DNA of 64,000 nt from positions 14,429,632 through 14,493,631 of the forward strand of contig NC_054742.1 of NCBI RefSeq assembly GCF_018143015.1. Reading direction: 5' to 3'. Under the pieces are notes generated by a model that was not told the origin of the DNA, did no database searches, and saw only the letters and a list, made by a program, of their open reading frames with translations. The stretch comes from Lytechinus variegatus (lineage: Eukaryota > Echinodermata > Echinoidea > Temnopleuroida > Toxopneustidae). Of this stretch, positions 56,253 through 64,000 are shown piece by piece (within the stretch, counting starts at the first letter, position 1; each line of letters starts with the position of its first letter). A program made the translations under genes and the position numbers.

Positions 56253-56640
56253 TAGGCGTATCCGGGGGGGAGCCCCCTACCCCCATTGGCAGAGCAAAAA
56301 AAGAAAAAAAAGGGGGAAGAAAATAAAAAGAAGGGGAAAGAAAGGAGGAAAAAGAATAAGAGGAGGGGGACGAGTGAATAAAATAAGGTCAGGGGAAGAC
56401 TTGGAAAATGATTTTAAAATATATATTTCATGTCACTTTATCCAATTTTCACTCGCGCTTCACGCTCGCATAGCCGGTTCGATGAGATACACCCGGAGAT
56501 ACATATCTTGCTCAATAGGCTGCTATGAAGCTTAAAATATAAAGTTTTAAATTCAATATACAAAACATATTTCAGCTCGGACATTGAGCTTTTATTATTT
56601 TGTTTGATTTACAATTTTTTTAAAGCGCTTTGTAAAAAAT
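56253..56640 (+). mobile_element. hAT-like left end, facing copy at 62280-62664
   Basis: CATAGGCGTATCCGGGGGG starts a stretch that, after a purine-rich insert, matches the reverse complement of 62280-62664: CGCTTCACGCTCGC against CGCTTCGCGCT, then GGTTCGATGAGATAC, then ATATTTCAGCTCGGACAT. No 8-bp duplication links the two. Confidence 0.6.
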
Positions 56641-57545
56641 CAAGTTGAGAAACAAAGAAATACATGAGAAGTTATTAAACTAAACTTCAGAAAAAAAATT
56701 GATACCTATCTTTCTTTATATGCATCGGTTCAGATTCTGAAAAAAGGAGTATATCTAACAAAATATAGCAATTCACTGAGCGGATTTATTTATGGATCTA
56801 CAGCTAAATCATGCAAAATGAGCATAGTGATTACAATAATCAGAACTCAAATAAGATTTTTTTTTCTACCCACATAAAATCTTAAAGATATTGCTGCCTT
56901 TGTTGTCTCAACAATAACTTTCACTTTATCTGTTTATCGGGATTTCAGAGCACGTGTTTATAAGCATGGGGAACCAATACATAACGCGACCAAGAATTGA
57001 ATAAAGGTCTACTCAAAATACAGTCCGATATATCAGTTATCTATCTGAGTCACATATGCAGACGTGCGAATTTATTCTCAGAGGTAAGGTGGGATATCAT
57101 GGAAGAGAGTGACACACAGCTGGAGAGAAGGAGTTCGAGAAAAAAAGAAAGAAAGTCATATTTATCTTATTTCGTTTGATTTTATTCATATCTTAATTGC
57201 TTCGAAACGACTAGAATACTAAAATACAAATTTAACAATAAACCCCCACCATACTCATGTTTGTATATCTCCTATAGTTTATAATCTTCCTAGATTTGAG
57301 CTGTCAAAATCATCTCTGCACCCCAATTTTCTTGTAGCAATAGTGTGACCATAGGATTGCTCATTATCGCAATACTAGCTCATTAGTATTCGCATTGACC
57401 ATTTTTTTTTATGTTGAATGACATACGTGAGAAATAATGACATTTGTAATGTTGTCATAACCACCATAAAAAAAATTATCTTCTATGATGATTTTTATTT
57501 TCTTCATATCATTGTGATTATCATTCATGTATATAGGCCTAGTAT
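56641..57545. other. no gene seen
   Basis: No recognised feature. Confidence 0.4.
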
Positions 57546-57600
57546 AAGTAGTAGTAGTAGCAGTAGTAGTAATAGTAGTAGGAGTAATAGTAGAGTAGGC
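57546..57600. repeat. AGT/TAG trinucleotide microsatellite
   Basis: An imperfect (AGT)n run with CAG and AAT variants, over about 55 bp. Confidence 0.85.
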
Positions 57601-57750
57601 CTACTTAGCAGCAGCAACACAATCATCGGTAGCAGTAACATTATTGTACCGACCCAGGAGGGGGATGATGATGATGATGGAGATACCAAAATGATAATTT
57701 GGACGTCATTAGTTTCAAACTAAAAAATATGATAGAGTGGTAGGCCTATA

Positions 57751-58386
57751 CAGTGCGTATAAAAAACGGGATAGTTTTGAAAAGTCTATAAAATATTTGT
57801 TTCAAATTATGATATCGAAATTTTTATGTTACTAGATGCTCTGAAATCTTATCTTTGAAGTGCCATTAAAAAAATTGTTCATGCTTGAGCGAACACGGGA
57901 CGTTTTTGTCGGGGGTTCAAAAAGAGGCTTGCGCCAAAATGGCAGAAATTCGAATTTTGATGGTCAGACTTCTTGCTAATCAGCAGACCTCTTAATCTTT
58001 TCATTATCTTTGTCATGTTTTTCGAATTATGCTGTAACTTTCATTTACAAATGTATTTTTTAACCTGAATTATTTAGTTTTTTCATTAAAACTTCTTTAA
58101 CCTTTGAATTTTCCTTCATAAGTAAGAAAATAAGACTTTTTGTCAACCCATAAGCAAGAAGATTTGCATTATTAATTGGGAGAACTTGTAATTATTCAAA
58201 TCGTATTTTATTATATGAAACAAATTATGTTATGGTACCTTTAAAAACTTGAATCATATTTTCAAGGGGTTATTGATTCCTTGACCAAGTTTAATTGTTT
58301 GCTTGACAGGACAAATATGAAAGGATTCCGAAGTGGCAATTTTATAGACTTTTTAAATCTGTCCCGTTTTTTATTTAAACGCACTG
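57751..58386. mobile_element. Tc1/mariner-type non-autonomous element
   Basis: Left end CAGTGCGTATAAAAAACGGG and right end CCCGTTTTTTATTTAAACGC then ACTG are inverted with small indels. The similarity extends inward through AAAAGTCTATAAAAT facing ATTTTATAGACTTTTT, about 45 bp in all. TA flanks both sides (57749-57750, 58387-58388). No transposase frame remains in the 636 bp. Confidence 0.85.
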
Positions 58387-59100
58387 TATACTATTGATTG
58401 AATATGAATAGTCATTATTTGAAATGAAGAAGAGCTCTAGAAGATAAAGTTCAACTATATAATCGGTTCGAACATCATGGAAATAAACGTGAACGGTAAA
58501 TCTCGATTACTGACTTGCCACTTTACACCATTATAAGAGCATTGGTTGGCACGTGTTTGCCCATCTGCTTTTACCAGCTAGCATCAAGTTTGTGCAGCGT
58601 CGAGGTATCAAATGTAATCCTTAGTAAATATAATGTGGGAGGCTATTAAAACGAAAACACGTCAACCACCTATTATGAGAAGATTTTCTTAAAACCGTTT
58701 ATAATATGTCTACATTTATTTTGACGTATGTTAGCAAAGAGAAAGAGGAAAACAAAAACAAATAAAATGAAGACAAAAGTAGATAAAAGGAAAGAAAAAA
58801 AAGGAAAGAGAAGGGAAATGGTTAGGATAGGTTTCGGGATAAAGCATGCGTCGGTGGAAATATGCTATATTTTGAGAATGATAAACTGTCTGGTCACTCA
58901 GAGCTGTTCCAATTGCTTGATACCCTGTTCGGCATGTTCTCTGAGTTCCAATCCTTTTTGTAAAATTAAACAAGTTTATAATGCATTAAAAACAACTTGA
59001 CTTTTCGAGCTCTCTGCACCGACAGTGAGATACGCATCCTGTTCCGAAGTGATTACCAAAAAAAGTGTTCAGATCGAGTTTCCCGGTCTTATAAACATGT
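58387..59100. other. no gene seen
   Basis: A purine-rich stretch at 58735-58830 (AAAGAGGAAAAC type) gives a low-complexity Lys-rich open frame. Not credible as a gene. Confidence 0.4.
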
Positions 59101-59770
59101 AGGTCTAATCATTGCCAGAGAATTTCAGCCCACTGGCGCTTCGCGCTCGCAGCATTTATTTGATTGAGATTCATATCCTCTTTACAATTTTTCTAATGTT
59201 CAACAGTGTTTATACGCCAAGTGGCCCAAGTTCCATTTCGGGCTATTAGCTAGCATATAAAAAAAAATATTTAAGCTTCGCGTTTCGATCGCGCTCGCTT
59301 TGTGGATGATACAAAGCTTCTTCTTTATGACGTACATGCTTAATAAATTCTTCAGGTTTTAGACTGCATGAAATGTTAAACATTTTCAGATAGCACGAGC
59401 GCTCCCATCATTTATTTAGAAAGATACCCATGCAATGATACAGGACAGTCCCGTATTCTATAGGTTTAATAAATCTCAATTTCATTGCTTAATTTAAGAT
59501 AACATCGATCTCATAATGCTAAATCTGTGAAGTTCATAATGGTTACAAAAGAGCACTTCGTATTAATGTCAGGAAATTTTCAGGTCGGATATAGGCCCTA
59601 TCAAAAATTTCCAGCTTGCGCTTCGTGTTGGCGTAATATTTTGATTGGTGAGGTATCCTAATGATCGCGACCGCAAACGGTCCTAAAAAGTAGGCCTGTA
59701 TTAGTTATTCCCCATAATCGCTCTTAATAGGTCTAAAAGTACCCCCCCCCCCAACACACACACGAATGTC
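59101..59770 (-). repeat. hAT-like repeat debris with CGCTTCGCGCTCGC motifs
   Basis: Copies of the motif lie near 59138, 59275 (damaged) and 59608, spaced like those of 15228-16072. A C-run lies at 59740-59752. No paired ends. Confidence 0.5.
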
Positions 59771-60520
59771 AGTTAGGGCTAGATATTTTTATGTTTTATT
59801 TATTTCTATACGCAGGCCTATACTCTATATGCTTTTTGGAACAAACTTCCATTTCATTTTATAGGAATAGTAATTACATAAAGCAATTCAAACATTTGTA
59901 TATAATAAAAAAAATCCCCTTCTTACTTTACCTGATTGATGTAGCTTTAATTAAAGTGTATTTTCCTATTTTCTTTCCCTCCCCCCCCCCCTTTTTGGCT
60001 ATGCCTTTTTTTTATTTCGAATTGGAGGTTGCAGGAATTTGTGTAATTTTATCTTTTTATGTTTATTTGCTGCATATGTATGGGGACATTTTCAATAAGC
60101 AATTGGTGCTTTTTATGATCCCCACTGATACATGCAGGCCTATATGTATTGAATCTTTGATTAAATTGATTAATATTATTGTTGTTTTTGTTTTTATGAA
60201 GTGGAAATTAACAAATGTACGATACATTATTTTATGAGAAGGTAGATACCCCTGAAGATTAAGTTGAATTAAGCCAGGAATTTCCAAAAGGAGGGGAGGG
60301 CACATCTTCCCGATGAAAATTTGACAAGCAAAAAAAAGGGGGGTTAACCTAAAATTGAGGGCAATTTCGTCAGCGGAAAATCCGAAAAGTGAAAAAAAAA
60401 GTCCTCACTTTCAAAGCCTGGGGGCGCGCACTTGGGTATATTTACATAAGGTTACATAACGTTCAGTCCTGGACGCAGTATCTTCTGTTACTCTATAACG
60501 TTGGCGTATCTAGGGCATAT
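59771..60520. other. no gene seen
   Basis: The 148-codon open frame at 59791-60237 (plus) is AT-rich, Phe/Ile/Tyr-heavy and unlike a known family, so I do not call it. Confidence 0.4.
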
Positions 60521-60524
60521 GGTG

Positions 60525-60666
60525 CCTAGTCTACAAATGTAGACCCACATCTGCAGTGTGTGTACCTTAGCTGATTCAACGAGTCTGCATAGCAGACTAG
60601 GTCTACTGAGGCTGCAGAAGTGGGTCTACAACTTCTTTGAGCCACATCCACGAAACGTGGATGTGA
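60525..60666. repeat. short fold-back region with a perfect hairpin
   Basis: TGTAGACCCACATCTGCAG faces CTGCAGAAGTGGGTCTACA. Next to it is a perfect hairpin at 60644-60666 (CACATCCACG, AAA, CGTGGATGTG). Confidence 0.6.
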
Positions 60667-60984
60667 GGCGGAGCTTGCTGAAACCCTCCGTTGCCAGTAG
60701 ATACCATGATTGACAGCAGATTTGTGGAAGTAGGGGCAAGAGAGGGATTAGGATCCAGCTGTTATGACCATTTCTTATCTTGTGGAATGTATACAAATAA
60801 GGCCATTCCACAGGTATATAGGTCCATGGCTATATATACATGGGTAGATACATATAAATATCAAGGAGTTAGAGGTGATATCTCCTTGGAAATATCTTCT
60901 ATGAGGAACGTGTATACAGAATATGAATATGTAGAAGATCACCCCCGTCATGTAATTGGGCCTAATAAGTAACATAAAAATAAA

Positions 60985-61345
60985 CATTGCCCTTTCTTTC
61001 TTTTCCTTTCTTCTTTTTCGTTTTCTTTTTTTCCCTTTGATTCTTCTTGATTTTTTTCTTTTCCTCTTTCTTTCTTCTCTTCTGTTTTCTTTCTTTTTCT
61101 CTTCTTCTCTTCTGTTTTCTTTCCTTTTTTTCTCTTCTTCTTTTCCTGTGACCCCCTTACTTTCTTTTTCTTTCTTTCTTTCTTTATTTATTTCTTTCTT
61201 TCATTAATTCATTCATTCACTCTTTCCTTCCTTTCTCTTTCCATTTTTTTTCTCTTTCTCTCTCTCTTTTACTCTTTCATTCTTTCCTTTCCTTCTTTCT
61301 TATTTTTATTTTTCGTTTTTCTTTCACTTGCTCTCTCATTCTTCT
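60985..61345 (+). repeat. pyrimidine (TTTC/TTCC) tract
   Basis: Nearly pure C and T, with a second block at 61480-61575. The open frame through it is low-complexity Phe/Ser/Leu and not a gene. Confidence 0.85.
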
Positions 61346-62279
61346 TCCCTTCCTTAAAGTATCCTGTGTTTAAATTATGTATCTTTATCATTTCTACATT
61401 ATAATGGAACCGATTGATTAATGTGCAGAACCGTTTTCTAAGATAAGAAACTATGTAAGCGATGACTTGTTCTCTCTTAATTTCTTCCCCTTCCTTCCTT
61501 CCTTTCTTTCTTTCTTTCTTCTGTATTCTTTTATATCTTTCCTTGTCTCTTTCTCTTCTTTTCCTTCCTTCTCACATCTTAATAAATTAAGTCTTGTTTG
61601 CCCTGCCATTAACATTTAGCTTCACATTTTCTTTATACATGTAATTCTATTCTTTCGACTTAAATGTTTTCTGTCTTCATTAAGCCTATTGTGAATGTGT
61701 TGATGTTTTGTTTTATGGCTAATATCAAATAAAGATAAATTGTATACATATTTCTTGAGATGAGATTCAGACATCGCCATTGCACATGAAATACAGAGGC
61801 CGCGGAAGCAAGGGGGGGGGGACCCAGTTCCAAAGCCGTGTACATAATCATGATAATCGTAAAAAGGACCATACATGTATATATGATTGTGATTTTTTTT
61901 TCGTCATCAGCCCCCACTTTGAAAACCATTCCACGTCCCCTGAAATATACACTGTTCATCACATCAAAATCATAGAAACTTGTCGATATTCTATTCTGAA
62001 AAACAGACAATTTAGATATTTGGAATTCATAAAAGTGTTATTATTTTATTCCGTATCTAATATAGAGCGTGAAACTTGTTGATATTGCGGCCTGAAAACT
62101 GGACATTTTAAAGCACATTGTATTATGAATAGGATGCACGGATGATATTTTTAACAATTCATGCAAACGCAAATCGCAAGCCGACTCTAAGTTTTTACAT
62201 GTTTTATGAAATCCCATAAAAAGGGGATTTTAAGTAGTGTGTAATAGAATTAATATACAGGTATACTGGACCTACCAAT
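61346..62279. other. no gene seen; hAT-like end near 61794
   Basis: CAGAGGCCGCGGAAGC followed by a G-run at 61794 resembles a hAT-like left end. Its partner could be the right end at 62664, since ATGAAATA precedes the left end and ATGAAATG overlaps the right tip. That overlap makes the pairing uncertain. Confidence 0.4.
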
Positions 62280-62664
62280 CAAAAATGCTAGCGCAGAGCG
62301 CTATGCCTACTTTTTCACAATCAGACACCTCAGAAGGGATATTTTGAAACTTTAATGTAATACACAAAGACAATATGTACAGTACTTGACAAATTACATC
62401 ATGCGAACGCACAGCGAAAGCTGAAAATGTTGATATTCACACCATAAAACGGACATTTTACAAAGCACTTATGAAAAAAATCATTTGTAAGACAAAATAA
62501 TGAAAGCTCGATGTCCGAACTGAAATAAGATATGTATCTCATCGAACAGGCAATGTCAGCGCGAAGCGGGAGCGAAAATTTCACATATTTTTGTTATTTG
62601 TTATTTTCGTTCTGCCAATATAAGGGGGGGGCGGACACTTCGGGCCCACCCTGGATCCGCCTAT
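62280..62664 (+). mobile_element. hAT-like right end
   Basis: Contains GCGCGAAGCGGGAGC-type motifs at 62401 and 62556, a G-run, and ends GGATCCGCCTATG. It is the inverted counterpart of 56253-56640. Confidence 0.6.
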
Positions 62665-62994
62665 GAAATGATATAAATAGCATACAATACAGCCAATATA
62701 ACTGGTAAGCACATATTTAACAGACAACAAAGATCTGACCTACTTTCCACAATTCAAATCCAACAAATTAATATTTGGAAACAAAATAATTATCCATGTA
62801 AGCAGTTTGCACTAGTAAATAAAGCATCAAGGCATGTACATGTAGCTCCCGGGCATAACTATATGCAACTTTCACATCTTTGGCATCGACATTGCATGTG
62901 TTGACAAAGCTAATTGTTTTCATATTCAGTTCATTCAGCAGGATCGGCTGATTTAAATCACTATGATGATTATTTGTTTCAAATCATTATTGAT

Positions 62995-63738
62995 TTAAAG
63001 GTCATATCCACCCAAGAAAAAAAAGTTTAATTGAATAAAATAGAGAAAAATCAAACAAGAATAACGCTGGAAACTACATCAAAATTGGCTGTAAAATAGA
63101 ATAGTAATATAACATCTTAAAGTTTCGCTTATTTTTCACAAACCGGTGGGTGTTTAATAAAGCTGTTCGTAAGAGCGACTTTAAGAACGATTGGTGATCC
63201 TTTCTTGTGGTAAACAGTATATATATTGGCGATGATTTATGGCGTAAGAACTTGTGAACAGCTTTATGAAAAGGCCCTTAGTTATTATGGACAATTCAGT
63301 GATGTGAAAATTAGAGAGTCGATGGTGTCACTCACTATTTCTTTTGTATTTTCACTTTTTGAATTATACAACATTTCAATTTTTACGAATTTAGAAAATA
63401 GGACCCTCTTGTTTGAACGACAAAATGTTAAAACAATGTAATCCCACATGTTCAGGGGGGATGATTTTTTTTTGTTCATAAAAATATTTCATATTTCACA
63501 TAATAAAATACAAAATAAATAGTAAGTGAGTGATGTCATCGGTCCCCTCATTTGCATACCGACAAGGATTTGCATATAACCACAACTATTTTTTTTTAAT
63601 TAAGAAAAATTTTAAAACTACTTTCTTCTTTTAGATTGGATTTTGATGAAATTTTCAGTGTTATGCTTGTCTGATTTTCTCTTACTATTCAACATGTTCA
63701 AAGCAGCTTTTTGTTGGGGTGCATGATTTGTCCTTTAA
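62995..63738. mobile_element. palindromic MITE flanked by TTAA, full copy
   Basis: TTAA at 62995-62998 and 63735-63738. Left end AAGGTCATATCCACCCAAG, right end GGGGTGCATGATTTGTCCTT. The arms match 16458-17062 (TCAAAATTGGCTGTAAAATA, GTGATGTCATCGGTCCCCTC). The right half carries extra internal changes. Confidence 0.8.
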
Positions 63739-64000
63739 ATCACTTCCATTCGAACATCTACAAATTTGGGATTTTTTATTGTTTGTGGCAGTTTTACTTT
63801 TTAAATTCAAAAGAGTAAGATTTTACCAACTTTATATCATGAGAAGAGGAATAAACCCTTTATATCTACTCATAACAATTGAAATCAAAATCAAGTCAGT
63901 CTTGCAAAACCAAAGATGTACATGTAGCCTATATGGGACACCTACTCGACTTGTACATGTTGTATATGTATGAGTGGACTTTGTAGATAGTAAAACAAAG
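63739..64000. other. no gene seen
   Basis: An open frame at 63719-63973 has no family resemblance and begins inside the MITE end. Confidence 0.4.

Noticed and set aside
59791-60237. 148-codon plus-strand frame
   Set aside because: AT-rich Phe/Ile/Tyr composition with no domain. It starts next to a hAT-like C-run and looks like chance.
1-64000. LTR retroelement, endogenous virus or Polinton fossils
   Set aside because: I looked for paired LTRs and for recognisable integrase, protease, capsid or polymerase B stretches and found none that I could support. The only reverse transcriptase traces are LINE-type.

Overview
This is animal nuclear DNA: AT-rich, with spliced genes and a heavy load of short transposons. 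The repeat style suggests an echinoderm, most likely a sea urchin. Pointers are tRNA-derived SINEs ending in ATT/AAT runs, short hAT-like elements carrying a GCGCGAAGCGCG-type motif, and many fold-back MITEs. The species call is inference; no marker gene fixes it.

Two host genes can be read from start codon to stop codon, and part of a third. MRPL32 (mitochondrial large-subunit ribosomal protein bL32) is on the minus strand in three exons (41190-41079, 26641-26395, 24818-24596). PSMA2 (20S proteasome alpha-2) is on the plus strand in five exons (41316-41353, 47311-47520, 48103-48225, 49661-49880, 52857-52973). They lie head to head with only 125 bp between their start codons, so they probably share a bidirectional promoter. 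Human MRPL32 and PSMA2 are also divergent neighbours, so this is an old gene pair. One encodes a mitochondrial translation component and the other a cytosolic proteolysis component. A first exon of a rhodopsin-class GPCR (N-terminus to the start of TM4) lies at 14209-13702 on the minus strand; its remaining exons were not found.

Layout. 1-13 kb: repeats only (SINE, MITE, small hAT-like element, LINE remnants, a fold-back array at 4950-5361, and a spread cluster of TTAACTTCCGTAACG motifs at 8.2-10.9 kb). 13.7-14.2 kb: GPCR exon. 15-24 kb: two hAT-like elements with clear 8-bp target duplications, tRNA-like SINE heads, palindromic MITEs, and a fold-back array with 8-bp duplications at 23.1-23.6 kb. 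24.6-41.2 kb: MRPL32, whose 14.4-kb first intron holds a Merlin-type transposase fossil, a SINE, nested MITEs and two inverted minisatellite arrays of related 8-9 bp units. 41.3-53.0 kb: PSMA2, whose first intron holds a near-perfect 892-bp fold-back element (438-bp arms, 9-bp target duplication) nested in an older MITE. 53-64 kb: no recognised gene; a Tc1/mariner-type element, two facing hAT-like ends, a pyrimidine tract and a TTAA MITE.

No retroviral, LTR or Polinton fossil, no CRISPR array and no confident functional tRNA or rRNA gene were recognised.
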